From contig NZ_JACVAB010000006.1 of the NCBI RefSeq assembly GCF_014851585.1, positions 62,001 to 126,000 of the forward strand: DNA of 64,000 nt, written 5' to 3'. The stretch is from Agrobacterium sp. AGB01 (GTDB lineage Bacteria; Pseudomonadota; Alphaproteobacteria; Rhizobiales; Rhizobiaceae). The translations under genes and the position numbers were made by a program. This document shows, in pieces, positions 8,787 through 20,132 of this stretch. Below the pieces are notes generated by a model that worked only from the letters and a program-made list of their open reading frames with translations, was not told the origin of the DNA and did not search any database. Position 1 is the first letter of the stretch; every line of letters begins with the position of its first letter.

Positions 8787-8837
8787 CCGCTATCAGCTTA
8801 AAAATGACGAATAGCAGAGCCGCGCCTAAAAGCGAAA

Positions 8838-9662
8838 TCAGGAGGCGATATCCGCACCCGCTGCGATCTCAACAATTCTGTGAGCATGGGTGAAAATTTC
8901 GAAGTCCTCACCCCTCACCAATGCCACCAGTGTCACACCGGCCTTTTCCGCCGTCTCGATGGCAAGCGCAGTGGGTGCCGAAATCGCCAGCAGGATGGGA
9001 CTGCCAAGAATAGCAGTCTTCTGCACCATCTCGACGGAAATACGGCTTGTAACCGCAATCATACCGTCGCTGCCCCGACGGCCAGCACGAAGGACAGCGC
9101 CAACCAGCTTGTCGAGACCATTATGCCGCCCGACATCTTCGCGGACAGCCAACAATCCCTCACCTGGCAGGTAGAAGCCGGCGCCGTGCACGGCGCGCGT
9201 TTCCCGATTAAGTGACTGCCCGTCCGATAACAGTGTGATCGCAGAAACAATGTCATCAAACGTCGCTTTAAGCGTGGCAGTTGAAACGTCGGGAACCGGA
9301 CGAAGTGCCTGCTCGATCGATTCAATTCCACAGAGGCCGCAGCCGACTGGCCCTGCCATATGACGACGTCGCGCACGCAGTGCATCAGCCTGATTGTCCC
9401 CAAGCATCACCTGCACATCGTAACCCTGATCGGCAGCAAGGATTTCGACGTCGACGATCTCAGAGACTTCACGGATGATACCCTCAGTCAGGCTGAAACC
9501 AATGGCAAAGTCTTCCAAGTCGGCCGGTGTGCCCATCATGACTGCATAGGTAGAACCGCCGTAGGAAAAGGCGATTGGCACCTCCTCAGGAACAGCACGT
9601 GTGGCTTGCGCCAAAACACCTGCGTGCCGTGATATGCGTATGACTTTCCGCGAGGTTTCCAT
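8838..9662 (-). CDS. fdhD: FdhD, sulfurtransferase for formate dehydrogenase maturation
   Basis: FdhD moves sulfur from a cysteine desulfurase to the molybdenum bis-MGD cofactor of formate dehydrogenase, which is inactive without it. The 274-residue length is usual. Visible signatures are GTPADLEDFAIGFSLTEGI (about 45-63), the CxxC pair C108/C111 in GPVGCGLCGIE, and the DVGRHNGLDKLVG stretch. It lies just upstream of the two-component genes in the same direction, so formate oxidation and the transporter's regulation look linked. No formate dehydrogenase subunit lies in this window. Confidence 0.95.
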   Translation of the reverse strand: METSRKVIRISRHAGVLAQATRAVPEEVPIAFSYGGSTYAVMMGTPADLEDFAIGFSLTEGIIREVSEIVDVEILAADQGYDVQVMLGDNQADALRARRRHMAGPVGCGLCGIESIEQALRPVPDVSTATLKATFDDIVSAITLLSDGQSLNRETRAVHGAGFYLPGEGLLAVREDVGRHNGLDKLVGAVLRAGRRGSDGMIAVTSRISVEMVQKTAILGSPILLAISAPTALAIETAEKAGVTLVALVRGEDFEIFTHAHRIVEIAAGADIAS

Positions 9663-9843
9663 CAGATAACAGCCCTATTCGCCTGCACGTGACAAAAGCC
9701 GGAACAATTGGCAGCATCATGCGCACCTGCCATTGGCTTTTATCACTATTGGAGCCTAGTTCTACCCAAGAGCAATGGCGCATCAAAGCGCAAATTCGCA
9801 ACGCCGATGAAAGTAGTCGTCTGAGCAGCGGTAGTCCAAAAAC

Positions 9844-9873
9844 AAAAAAAGCGACCGGAACGGCCGCTTTTTT
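9844..9873. terminator. Bidirectional terminator downstream of atpC
   Basis: A-run followed by GCG-a-CCG (9851-9857) paired with CGG-c-CGC (9861-9867) and a T-run. It ends the minus-strand atp operon. The rest of the 256-base gap up to fdhD holds no visible gene; the fdhD promoter must lie there but is not clear. Confidence 0.85.
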
Positions 9874-9918
9874 CTCATTTTTTGTGGGCAGTCATTCTTT
9901 CGAACCCGCCCGGTGCTT

Positions 9919-10329
9919 TCAAGCAGCGACGAGAACCTCATGCAGGTTCGTCAGTTCGTAAAGGTGCTTTTCAAGCTTGGTCAGGTGGTCGTGGTGGTGG
10001 CTACCACCTTCGATTTCTGCCTTCGCTGCATCAATACGCTTCTGCAATGTGTCAGGGCTGATTTCATCGGCCGAAACAGCAGATTCAGCAAGCAATGTGC
10101 AACCTGTTGGCAGAATGTCGGCAAAACCGCCGAACACCACGTACTTGTGTGTCTCACCAGAGGCAAATTTCACCGAAACGAGACCAGGCTTGATCGTCGT
10201 CATTACCGGCGCATGGTTTGCCAACACCGTCATTTCGCCCAGAGTGGCTGGAATGACGACTTCAGTAACCGTTTCGGAAACGAGCAGGCGCTCCGGAGAA
10301 ACAAGTTCGAATTTGAAAGTGTCGGCCAT
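9919..10329 (-). CDS. atpC: ATP synthase F1 epsilon subunit
   Basis: Central-stalk subunit that couples rotor movement to catalysis and can inhibit ATP hydrolysis. The 136-residue product opens with FKFELVSPERLL and carries the conserved beta-barrel stretch EVVIPATLGEMTVLANHAPV. It is the last gene of the operon; a strong hairpin separates it from atpD. Confidence 0.95.
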   Translation of the reverse strand: MADTFKFELVSPERLLVSETVTEVVIPATLGEMTVLANHAPVMTTIKPGLVSVKFASGETHKYVVFGGFADILPTGCTLLAESAVSADEISPDTLQKRIDAAKAEIEGGSHHHDHLTKLEKHLYELTNLHEVLVAA

Positions 10330-10366
10330 GGCTATTCACTTCTTGTTTTGTTGCGCGACAGACAAA

Positions 10367-10389
10367 GGCGCGTGGAAAAGCCACGCGCC
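10367..10389. promoter_or_regulatory. Intergenic hairpin between atpD and atpC
   Basis: GGCGCGTGG (10367-10375) and CCACGCGCC (10381-10389) form a perfect 9-bp GC-rich stem with a 5-base loop. On the transcribed strand it is followed only by TTTGTCTG, a weak T tract, so it may be a partial terminator or an RNA-stability element that lowers atpC expression relative to atpD. Confidence 0.55.
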
Positions 10390-10404
10390 CTTCTTAAAGC
10401 ATTA

Positions 10405-11880
<1,476 letters not shown>

Positions 11881-11886
11881 TTAACC

Positions 11887-12765
11887 TCAGAGCGCTTCAG
11901 CGCCCGAAATGATTTCAATCAGTTCCTTGGTGATCTGAGCCTGACGCTGACGGTTGTAAGACAATGTCAGCTTGTGGATCATTTCACCGGCGTTGCGCGT
12001 TGCGTTATCCATCGCGCTCATTTTGGCACCCATTTCGCCAGCGACGTTCTCGAGCAATGCCCGGAAAACCTGAACCGAAATGTTGCGCGGAATAAGGTCT
12101 TCCAAAATGGAAGCCGCATCCGGCTCGTATTCATAAATTGCAGTCGTTGCCGTCTGCTCGACTTCAGCGGCCGGCGCAGCAGCAGGAATAAGCTGCAAGC
12201 CTGTCGGCACCTGGCTGATAACCGATTTGAACTCGGAGTAGATCAGCGTGCAGACATCGAATTCACCGGCGTTGAAACGCGCAATGATCTTCTTGGCAAT
12301 CTGGTCGGCATTTTCGAAAGCGATCTTCTTCACTTCGCGCAGTTCAACGCGCTCAATAATGTTCGATGCGAATTCGCGACGCAGGCTGTCGTAGCCCTTT
12401 TTACCAACGGTCATGATTTTGACCGTCTTGCCTTCGGCGATCAGCTTACGCGCACGATCACGAGCAAAACGGGAAATCTGTGAGTTGAAACCACCGCAAA
12501 GACCACGCTCGGCTGTGCAGACGACGAGCAGATGCACGTCGTCCTTGCCGGTACCGGTCATCAGTGCAGGAGCTACGTCTGCCTCAACCGCCTGAGCGAT
12601 ATTGGACAGAACGGCGCTCATGCGCTGTGAATATGGCCGGGCAGCCTCAGCAGCCTCTTGCGCACGACGAAGCTTCGCCGCGGCGACCATTTTCATCGCC
12701 TTGGTAATCTTCTGTGTCGCCTTGACCGAGGCAATGCGGTTTTTCAGATCCTTTAGTGAAGGCAT
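11887..12765 (-). CDS. atpG: ATP synthase F1 gamma subunit
   Basis: Rotating central shaft of the F1 motor. The 292-residue protein has the terminal coiled-coil helices ([30 protein letters not shown] truncated here to its start [10 protein letters not shown], and [15 protein letters not shown] at the end), plus [12 protein letters not shown] in the Rossmann-like middle. It lies between atpA and atpD in the normal order. Confidence 0.97.
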   Translation of the reverse strand: MPSLKDLKNRIASVKATQKITKAMKMVAAAKLRRAQEAAEAARPYSQRMSAVLSNIAQAVEADVAPALMTGTGKDDVHLLVVCTAERGLCGGFNSQISRFARDRARKLIAEGKTVKIMTVGKKGYDSLRREFASNIIERVELREVKKIAFENADQIAKKIIARFNAGEFDVCTLIYSEFKSVISQVPTGLQLIPAAAPAAEVEQTATTAIYEYEPDAASILEDLIPRNISVQVFRALLENVAGEMGAKMSAMDNATRNAGEMIHKLTLSYNRQRQAQITKELIEIISGAEAL

Positions 12766-12793
12766 CCGTTATCCGTCCCAGTGTGAACCCTAA

Positions 12794-14323
12794 TCAGGCG
12801 AAAGACTTTGCGAAGCTATCCAGAGCAGCCTTGAGCTTGCTCTTGGTGTCATCGCTAACAGCCTTTTCCGTGCGAATGGTGTCGAGAATGCCCTTGCCTT
12901 CCGAACGGAGGTAGGACAGCAGACCCTGCTCGAACTTGCCAACCTGGTTTACAGCAACCTTATCGAGGTAACCGTTCACGCCAGCAAAGATCACGGCAAC
13001 CTGTTCTTCCGTCTTGAGCGGCGAGAACTGTGGCTGCTTCAGGAGTTCCGTCAGACGTGCACCACGGTTCAGCAAACGCTGTGTGGAGGCATCGAGGTCC
13101 GAACCGAACTGAGCAAATGCGGCCATTTCGCGGTACTGAGCGAGCTCACCCTTGATGGAACCAGCAACCTGCTTCATGGCCTTGATCTGAGCAGCAGAAC
13201 CAACGCGCGAAACCGACAGACCGACGTTAACAGCCGGGCGGATACCCTGATAGAACAGGTCGGTTTCCAGGAAGATCTGGCCGTCGGTGATCGAGATCAC
13301 GTTGGTCGGAATAAACGCGGAAACGTCGTTACCCTGTGTTTCGATGACCGGCAGAGCAGTCAGCGAACCAGCGCCCATTTCGTCGGAGAGCTTTGCAGCG
13401 CGCTCGAGAAGACGGGAGTGAAGGTAGAAAACGTCACCAGGATAAGCTTCGCGGCCTGGAGGACGACGCAGAAGAAGCGACATCTGACGGTAGGCAACAG
13501 CCTGCTTGGAAAGGTCGTCGTAACCGATCAGCGCATGCTGACCGTTGTCACGGAAGTATTCGCCCATTGCGCAACCAGCGAACGGAGCCAGATACTGCAT
13601 AGGAGCAGGATCGGAAGCCGTAGCGGCAACGATGATCGAGTACTGCAGTGCGCCACGCTCTTCCAGAACCTTAACGAACTGGGCAACGGTCGAACGCTTC
13701 TGACCGATAGCAACGTAGACGCAGTAAAGCTTGTCACCGTCAGGACCATTGTCGTGAATGGCCTTCTGGTTGAGGATCGTGTCGAGAATGATCGCGGTCT
13801 TGCCGGTCTGGCGGTCGCCGATCACGAGTTCGCGCTGGCCACGACCAACTGGGATCAGGGCGTCGATAGCCTTGAGACCTGTGGACATCGGCTCATGAAC
13901 CGACTTGCGTGGAATAATGCCAGGAGCCTTTACGTCAACGCGAGCGCGCTTCGTGGCATTAATCGGGCCTTTGCCGTCAATCGGGTTACCGAGAGCATCG
14001 ACCACGCGGCCAAGCAGCTCAGGACCGACAGGAACGTCAACGATGGCGCCGGTCCGCTTAACGGTGTCGCCTTCCTTGATGTCACGGTCAGAACCGAAAA
14101 TAACCACACCGACATTGTCGGATTCGAGGTTCAGCGCCATACCACGGATGCCGCCTGGGAACTCGACCATTTCACCAGCCTGAACATTGTCAAGGCCGTA
14201 AACGCGAGCGATACCGTCACCAACGGACAGAACCTGGCCGACTTCCGAGACTTCAGCCTCGTTGCCGAAATTTTTGATTTGATCTTTCAGAATTGCGGAA
14301 ATTTCCGCGGCGCGGATATCCAT
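12794..14323 (-). CDS. atpA: ATP synthase F1 alpha subunit
   Basis: Non-catalytic nucleotide-binding subunit of the F1 head. 509 residues, P-loop GDRQTGKT near residue 170, and [20 protein letters not shown] in the second half. The ATG overlaps the atpH stop codon by one base (TGATG), so the two are translationally coupled. Confidence 0.98.
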   Translation of the reverse strand: MDIRAAEISAILKDQIKNFGNEAEVSEVGQVLSVGDGIARVYGLDNVQAGEMVEFPGGIRGMALNLESDNVGVVIFGSDRDIKEGDTVKRTGAIVDVPVGPELLGRVVDALGNPIDGKGPINATKRARVDVKAPGIIPRKSVHEPMSTGLKAIDALIPVGRGQRELVIGDRQTGKTAIILDTILNQKAIHDNGPDGDKLYCVYVAIGQKRSTVAQFVKVLEERGALQYSIIVAATASDPAPMQYLAPFAGCAMGEYFRDNGQHALIGYDDLSKQAVAYRQMSLLLRRPPGREAYPGDVFYLHSRLLERAAKLSDEMGAGSLTALPVIETQGNDVSAFIPTNVISITDGQIFLETDLFYQGIRPAVNVGLSVSRVGSAAQIKAMKQVAGSIKGELAQYREMAAFAQFGSDLDASTQRLLNRGARLTELLKQPQFSPLKTEEQVAVIFAGVNGYLDKVAVNQVGKFEQGLLSYLRSEGKGILDTIRTEKAVSDDTKSKLKAALDSFAKSFA

Positions 14324-14883
14324 CAGCCAACCTCTTTCAGTGCAAGCTTAAGGGTGGAAAGTTTGGTGCGAAGAGACGTGTCGATCTGACGGGAGCCAAC
14401 CTTGACGATAAGGCCACCGAGGATCGACGGATCAACGGTTACGGAAACCGTTACATCCTTACCAGTAACGCTCTTCAGCGCCGCCTTCAGTTCAGTTTCC
14501 TGCGCTGCATCGAGCGCATGTGCCGAAGTAACTTCGGCAGTAATTTCGCCACGGTGTGCGGCAGCGATTTCGCGATAAGCGCGTACCATGCCAGGAACGG
14601 CAAACAGACGGCGATTCTTGGCGACAACTTTGAGGAAGTTCGCAGCAAGCGTCTTCAGGCCGGCCCTTTCGCAGATAGCCGCGATGGCCTTGCCCTGATC
14701 TTCAGACGAAAATACCGGGCTTTCCACCAGACGCTTCAAATCGTCACTCTCGTCGAGAAGCGACTGGAATGCATCGAGATCGGCCCCAACCGCCTCTACA
14801 ACACCCGCCTCAAGAGCAAGCTCGAAAAGCGACGACGCATACCTTTCCGCTACACCGGATGTTCCATGGGAGGTGTCTGCCAC
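14323..14883 (-). CDS. atpH: ATP synthase F1 delta subunit (OSCP)
   Basis: Peripheral-stalk protein that holds the F1 head to the b subunits. The start chosen is a GTG giving [16 protein letters not shown] and 186 residues, the usual length; in-frame starts upstream would add up to 26 residues that have no match in the family as I know it. Conserved C-terminal stretch: [18 protein letters not shown]. First gene of atpHAGDC; the F0 genes are elsewhere, as is normal for alphaproteobacteria. Confidence 0.93.
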   Translation of the reverse strand: MADTSHGTSGVAERYASSLFELALEAGVVEAVGADLDAFQSLLDESDDLKRLVESPVFSSEDQGKAIAAICERAGLKTLAANFLKVVAKNRRLFAVPGMVRAYREIAAAHRGEITAEVTSAHALDAAQETELKAALKSVTGKDVTVSVTVDPSILGGLIVKVGSRQIDTSLRTKLSTLKLALKEVG

Positions 14884-15150
14884 TGGCACTTTTTCCCTGC
14901 TTATCATCCAAGAAAGACAAGTCGCGTCAGCAACTTTGCCAAATTCTTGAAATCGTTTCAATTTCCCCGAAAAAGGCTAAAGTGATCCCCCTCACCTTTT
15001 CGAATTTCGCGGTCCGTCTAGCATAGGATGCCGGGACTCGCAACACGGGTAATAACGGAATAAGGCTTTAGGGCAACAGGAAAGCAGAAAAAAATACGAA
15101 ATCCCCATTCCTTTGCCAAAAGCGCCACACCTTGGGCGTTTCAGCCAGCC

Positions 15151-15537
15151 TCACACTATTCCAAAAACATAGAGTAACGGCAAGGCAGCAAGCAGAAAAT
15201 TCACAACCAGAAGTAGGCAATTTCGCCATGTTATGCCACCATCCGAAAGGATGGAGAGAAGGGCGCCGAAGACGGCGACTGCAAACGAAAAGCCAAAAGT
15301 TGTATATATAAATATCTGCTGAAGAAGCAGTGCCGTTGCGCCAAGGCCGAGATAAAAGCCAGCCAGCGACGAGCGGATCAGCACAAACCCGTCATTGCGC
15401 TCACGGCTGGATTGCAATGCAAAGAGGCGCAAGGTCACACCAGGCGCAAACAACATCAATAACCCGATCAGGGCTGAAACCGATGCGGCCAAAAACGCCA
15501 GTTGTTCTCCAAACTCGGTTGGAAAGTAAAATTCCAT
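15151..15537 (-). CDS. Small membrane protein, four helices, unknown function
   Basis: A 128-residue hydrophobic protein with four predicted membrane segments (about 12-32, 52-74, 76-98 and 105-126) and short loops. The centre has R..LAGFYLGLGATAL, faintly like DUF4345-type proteins, but I cannot assign it firmly. GAGGGG stands 11 bases before the ATG. It lies alone between atpH and priA on the same strand; the 260 bases on its atp side show no other gene. Confidence 0.7.
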   Translation of the reverse strand: MEFYFPTEFGEQLAFLAASVSALIGLLMLFAPGVTLRLFALQSSRERNDGFVLIRSSLAGFYLGLGATALLLQQIFIYTTFGFSFAVAVFGALLSILSDGGITWRNCLLLVVNFLLAALPLLYVFGIV

Positions 15538-15629
15538 GATTGCCAGCCCCTCGCCTCAAATCAGTTTCACTTGCCGACTTACAATATTGACCTGAAAATC
15601 GGAATCGTTATTTCAGCGCTACTTCAGCT

Positions 15630-17858
15630 TCACAGAAAACTCTGGGGGTCGATGTCCACTTGGACATGGATAGAGCCACGTTCCTTTGGACCATTGGCCA
15701 GCATAGCGCGCATAAACCCCTGCATGTCCGAATTGCGTTTTCCGTGAACCAGCAGCCGGAAACGATACCGTCCGCGAATAAGTGCGAGCGGTGCCTCCGC
15801 CGGCCCTAGCAAGGCGATGCCAGCAGCCTGCGGCGCTGCAACTCTCAGAGCACGGGCATGGGTTTCTGCATCAGCGCGGGTTTCCGCCGACACGATAATC
15901 GAGGCTAAACGCCCAAACGGCGGCAACATCGCTTTTTCACGTTCAATGATTTCACGATCATAAAACGCCCCGGCATCACCGGAGACAATGGCCTGCATCA
16001 CAGGGTGCTGCGGTTGATAGGTTTGCAGAAGACCATGACTTTTCAGACCGGTACGACCGGCGCGACCCGTCACCTGTGACAGAAGTTGGAAGGTGCGCTC
16101 CGCCGCACGCGGATCGCCATTTGCCAATCCCAGATCGGCGTCAACAATGCCAACCAGCGTCATCAGCGGGAAGTTATGGCCCTTCGCCACCAGCTGCGTG
16201 CCAATGACGATATCGACCTCGCCATTAGCAATCGCTTCCAGTTCCAACCGCAAACGTTTTACGCCACCAGGCATATCCGATGACAGAAGGATGGTTCGCG
16301 CATCAGGGAAGTGTTTCTCGACCTCTTCGGCAATACGTTCCACACCAGGACCACAGGCAGCCAAATGGTCGAATGTGCCGCATTCCGGGCAATGGTCCGG
16401 TGTCTTTTCGGCGTAACCACACTGGTGGCACTGTATCTGCTCACGGAAACGGTGCTCCACCAACCAACTGGCACATTGCGGGCACTGAAAGCGATGGCCG
16501 CATACGCGGCAAAGCGTCAACGGGGCATAACCACGTCGGTTGAGGAACAGCAGCGCCTGCTCACCGCGTTCAATGGTCTTGCCAATGCCGCGCAGCAACA
16601 CCGACGACAGAAAGCCGCCCCGTTCTGGCGGGTGGCGTCGCATATCGACAAGGTGCAGATCGGGCATCGCCGCATCGCCAAAACGCGTATGCAGATGAAT
16701 GAGATTATAACGCCCGGAATTGCCGTTGACCTGGCTTTCCACCGATGGCGTCGCAGAGACCAGTACGACGGGAAAATCAGCTATTCGCGCCCGCACCACC
16801 GCCATGTCGCGTGCATTATAAAACACGCGATCTTCCTGTTTGTAAGCTGGGTCATGTTCTTCATCGACAATGATCAGACCAAGATTGTCGAAGGGTAGAA
16901 ACAGAGCGGAACGCGCACCTGCCACCACCCGCACCTCGCCGGTCGAGGTCTGCCGCCATACCTTTTCGCGGGTTTTCGGGGCAAGCTCGGAGTGCCATTC
17001 GGCCGGTTTTGCGCCAAACCGGTTCTGAAATCGCTCCAGAAATGCAGCGGTCAGTGCAATTTCAGGCAGCAGGATCAACACCTGCTTGCCCTGCCGCAGC
17101 GTTTCGGCAACCGCCTCGAAATAGACTTCTGTCTTGCCGGAGCCGGTTACGCCATCGATCAGCGAGACAGAAAATCCGCCCTTGCGCTGATCCTCAAGAA
17201 TTTCAGACGCTGCCTGCTTTTGCGGACCTTCAATACGCGCCTCGACATAATCAGGGTCAGGTTCGGCAACCACGGGCGGGGCAGGTAGAAACACGGTTTC
17301 GAACACGCCCTGTTTTGCCAAACCATCAATAACGCTGGTGGAAACACCGGCAGCATGCGCAAGTCCGCTCTTTGTCCAGGTATGGCCCTCACCCGCCAGC
17401 TCGATCACCCGCTGGCGTGCCGGTGTCATGCGTTCGGGCCGGCCTTCACCCAGACGCAGGCCTTCAATCATCGGCTCGGGGTCAAATGCGGTGGGAGCGC
17501 GCAGCGCCATACGGGCCACCAGTCCCGGCGGAGACAGCGTGTAGGAGGCAACCCAATCGATGAAGCGCCGCATTTCAGCTTTAAGTGGCGGGCAGTCAAA
17601 AGCCTTGGTGATCGGCCGCAGTTTCTTCGGATCAACGGTCTTGCCGTCATCCTGCTCCCTGTCCCAGACCACTCCAATCACCTGCCGCGGCCCAAGCGGA
17701 ACCTGCACCACAGTGCCCGGTTCCACCACCATATCGTCTGGGACTGCATAACTGTAAGGACCGGGCGCAGGCAGCGGCACAAGAACCGGCACGCTATTGC
17801 GCGCCACAGGTGCAGGATCGAATAATACGCCAAACAGGTCAGTCGAATCTTTTGCCAT
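15630..17858 (-). CDS. priA: Primosomal protein N' (replication restart helicase PriA)
   Basis: 3'-5' DNA helicase that reloads DnaB at stalled forks. In order: N-terminal DNA-binding domain, helicase core with Walker A GVTGSGKT and DEEH box IIVDEEHDPAYKQ, and the zinc module with eight cysteines (CRVCGH, CPQCAS, CHQCGY, CPECGT) between the helicase lobes. 742 residues from the chosen ATG (MAKDSTDLFG); a second ATG 24 bases upstream and a TTG before it are in frame, and none has a strong ribosome site. It is divergent from xerC. Confidence 0.95.
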   Translation of the reverse strand: MAKDSTDLFGVLFDPAPVARNSVPVLVPLPAPGPYSYAVPDDMVVEPGTVVQVPLGPRQVIGVVWDREQDDGKTVDPKKLRPITKAFDCPPLKAEMRRFIDWVASYTLSPPGLVARMALRAPTAFDPEPMIEGLRLGEGRPERMTPARQRVIELAGEGHTWTKSGLAHAAGVSTSVIDGLAKQGVFETVFLPAPPVVAEPDPDYVEARIEGPQKQAASEILEDQRKGGFSVSLIDGVTGSGKTEVYFEAVAETLRQGKQVLILLPEIALTAAFLERFQNRFGAKPAEWHSELAPKTREKVWRQTSTGEVRVVAGARSALFLPFDNLGLIIVDEEHDPAYKQEDRVFYNARDMAVVRARIADFPVVLVSATPSVESQVNGNSGRYNLIHLHTRFGDAAMPDLHLVDMRRHPPERGGFLSSVLLRGIGKTIERGEQALLFLNRRGYAPLTLCRVCGHRFQCPQCASWLVEHRFREQIQCHQCGYAEKTPDHCPECGTFDHLAACGPGVERIAEEVEKHFPDARTILLSSDMPGGVKRLRLELEAIANGEVDIVIGTQLVAKGHNFPLMTLVGIVDADLGLANGDPRAAERTFQLLSQVTGRAGRTGLKSHGLLQTYQPQHPVMQAIVSGDAGAFYDREIIEREKAMLPPFGRLASIIVSAETRADAETHARALRVAAPQAAGIALLGPAEAPLALIRGRYRFRLLVHGKRNSDMQGFMRAMLANGPKERGSIHVQVDIDPQSFL

Positions 17859-18000
17859 TGTGCGGCGACCATGCCTTTTCATGAACAAAAAGGAAACCGC
17901 AAACAGCGATGCGCAATGCCTTCAATATCGTCAATTTTAACCAAATGCTGATCCGCAGCCTCTATCCTTGTCATCAATTGAACCACCGGAGCGTAATGAG

Positions 18001-18936
18001 TTGTCCGAGATTCTGACCTTTGCCGATCAGGCTGTTCTTGATGAGCGGCAGACATGGCTTGCCACATTGCAGGGTGAGCGCCGTCTTTCCGGAAACACCG
18101 TTGAGGCCTATGAGCGGGACACAAGACAGTTCCTGATGTTCCTCACCGGTCATCTCGCCGCACCGGCGGGCATCAAGGATATTGCCGACCTACGCCCCGC
18201 CGACTTGCGTAGTTTTCTGGCATCCCGCCGTCGTGATGGCGCAGGCGCCCGTTCGCTTGGCCGCCATCTGGCGGGCTTACGATCCTTTCTGCGCTATCTG
18301 GAACGCAAGGGTCTGGTGAAGACAGCAGGCGCGAATGCCATTCGCACGCCTAAACAGCCAAAGTCTCTGCCAAAGCCGCTTACCGACAGGCAAGCACTGA
18401 ACCTGACACAGACCGATACCCAGATGCAGGAAGAACCGTGGATCGCCGCCCGCGATGCAGCGGTACTGTCTCTTCTTTATGGCTGTGGTCTGCGTATCTC
18501 CGAGGCACTAAGCCTGCGCGCAGTGGATATTCCAAGCGCCACAAGCGCACTTCGCATCACTGGTAAAGGCGGAAAAACGCGTCTGGTGCCATTGTTGCCG
18601 ATCGTCGCCGAAGCAATCGCAACATATCGCAAGCTTTGCCCGTACCATCTGACGAATGACGAACCGATGTTTGTCGGCGCACGCGGCGGCAAACTGCACG
18701 CAGCCATCATCCAGCGCGGCATGCAGAAATTGCGCAGCGCGTTTGGTTTGCCGGATACGGCAACACCGCATGCATTGCGACATTCCTTCGCCACCCACCT
18801 GCTGGCTGGCGGTGGTGATCTGCGCACCATCCAGGAATTGCTTGGCCATGCCAGCCTATCAACCACGCAAATCTATACCGGGGTCGATACGGCACGCCTG
18901 TTGGAAATCTACGATAACGCCCACCCGCGGGCGTGA
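18001..18936 (+). CDS. xerC: Tyrosine recombinase XerC (chromosome dimer resolution)
   Basis: Works with XerD at the dif site to resolve chromosome dimers. The N-terminal SAM-like DNA-binding domain (ERRLSGNTVEAYERDTRQF) is followed by the catalytic domain with R in GCGLRISEALSLR, the HxxR box HALRHSFATHLLAGG, and LLGHASLSTTQIYT with the nucleophile tyrosine. The TTG start has GGAG nine bases before it and gives the N terminus seen in relatives; another in-frame TTG 33 bases upstream has no ribosome site. 311 residues. Confidence 0.92.
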   Translation: MSEILTFADQAVLDERQTWLATLQGERRLSGNTVEAYERDTRQFLMFLTGHLAAPAGIKDIADLRPADLRSFLASRRRDGAGARSLGRHLAGLRSFLRYLERKGLVKTAGANAIRTPKQPKSLPKPLTDRQALNLTQTDTQMQEEPWIAARDAAVLSLLYGCGLRISEALSLRAVDIPSATSALRITGKGGKTRLVPLLPIVAEAIATYRKLCPYHLTNDEPMFVGARGGKLHAAIIQRGMQKLRSAFGLPDTATPHALRHSFATHLLAGGGDLRTIQELLGHASLSTTQIYTGVDTARLLEIYDNAHPRA

Positions 18937-19031
18937 ACGGAACGGTTGTGCTGTCCACGCATTAACCAATTTCTTTAATACAATTGCGACGTCGCCGTCA
19001 TAAAAAACCTTTAGCGAAATTACGGGATTGC

Positions 19032-20129
19032 ATGACCATGGCTGGCGGATTGAACACTGAACGTCTTCTTGGTTGGAGATTGCCACGTCCGGGCACCACC
19101 ATGCTGGCCCTGTGCGCCCTGTTCCACATCACGCTCGTGACCATATTGCTCCTGACTTTGCTCGGTATCAAACCGGCACATGCACAGGAGGATCTGAGCT
19201 GTGTCGGCCAGGATCTCGTCGAGATCATGCAGCGCGATGAACCGCAGAAATACCAGAACTTGCAGGAAGAGGCGGATAAAGTCCTGAATGGAAAAGGTAC
19301 ATTCTGGCGCGTCGAAAAGGACGGTCTTGCACCGTCCTATTTGCTTGGCACCATGCACATTACCGACCCACGTGTTCTCAAAATGCCAAATGGCGCGCAA
19401 GAAGCATTTACCAGTGCAAAGACGGTAGTGGTTGAGTCAGACGAAATTCTCGACGAGAAAAAAGCAGCGGCAGCGATATTCGCCAGACCGGACCTTTCGA
19501 TGTTCATTGATGGCAAGTCGATCACCGATATGCTGTCGAGCGAGGACAAGCAGCGACTGGAGGACGGCCTGAAACAGCGCGGCATTCCGCTGGCATCCGT
19601 GCTGAAGATGAAGCCATGGATATTGGCAAGCTTTGTGGGGCTGCCAGCCTGTGAGTTCAAACGCAAGGCGCAAGGAGCATCGTTCCTTGACAAGAAGATT
19701 GCCGAAGACGGCGTCGCGGCTGGCAAGTCCGTCAAAGGACTGGAGACACTTGTCGAACAGATACAGGCCATGGCTGATCTGCCAATGGATTTCCACATGA
19801 AGGCATTGGTCGAAACGTTGGGCCTTGGTGATCGCATGCAGGACATCATCTGGACAATGACCGATCTTTATCTTCAGGAAGATATCGGCGCGATCATGCC
19901 GATGATCACAGCCGCCACACCGCAAAACTCTGGCGTGGATGAGGACGGTTATGCGAGCTTCGAAAAGCGGATTATCACCGACCGTAACCATGTGATGGCA
20001 GAAAGAGCAGCCCCGTTGCTTGCTCAGGGCTCGGTTTTCATGGCGGTGGGCGCACTCCACCTGCCTGACGAGGAAGGGGTCGTCGAACTTCTGCGCAAAC
20101 AGGGTTATACACTGACCCGCGTCAACTGA
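19032..20129 (+). CDS. TraB/GumN family protein, secreted or membrane-anchored
   Basis: The product (365 residues from this ATG) opens with one hydrophobic segment (ALCALFHITLVTILLLTLLG) ending in PAHAQ, which reads as a signal peptide. The mature part has the TraB/GumN (COG3735) hallmarks: YLLGTMHITDPRV, where GTMH is the first metal-binding motif, and VFMAVGALHLPDEEGV, the GAxHL motif near the C terminus. Members of this clan are thought to be metal-dependent peptidase-like enzymes. Function in this organism is not known. An in-frame TTG at 18984 would extend it by 16 basic residues. Confidence 0.82.
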   Translation: MTMAGGLNTERLLGWRLPRPGTTMLALCALFHITLVTILLLTLLGIKPAHAQEDLSCVGQDLVEIMQRDEPQKYQNLQEEADKVLNGKGTFWRVEKDGLAPSYLLGTMHITDPRVLKMPNGAQEAFTSAKTVVVESDEILDEKKAAAAIFARPDLSMFIDGKSITDMLSSEDKQRLEDGLKQRGIPLASVLKMKPWILASFVGLPACEFKRKAQGASFLDKKIAEDGVAAGKSVKGLETLVEQIQAMADLPMDFHMKALVETLGLGDRMQDIIWTMTDLYLQEDIGAIMPMITAATPQNSGVDEDGYASFEKRIITDRNHVMAERAAPLLAQGSVFMAVGALHLPDEEGVVELLRKQGYTLTRVN

Positions 20130-20132
20130 TCA

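Noticed and set aside
14947..14961. TTGAAATCGTTTCAA, a 6-3-6 inverted repeat upstream of atpH, resembling the LacI sites
   Set aside because: Its symmetry is odd-centred and lacks the CG centre of the three LacI sites, so it is not the same element; nothing else ties it to a regulator.
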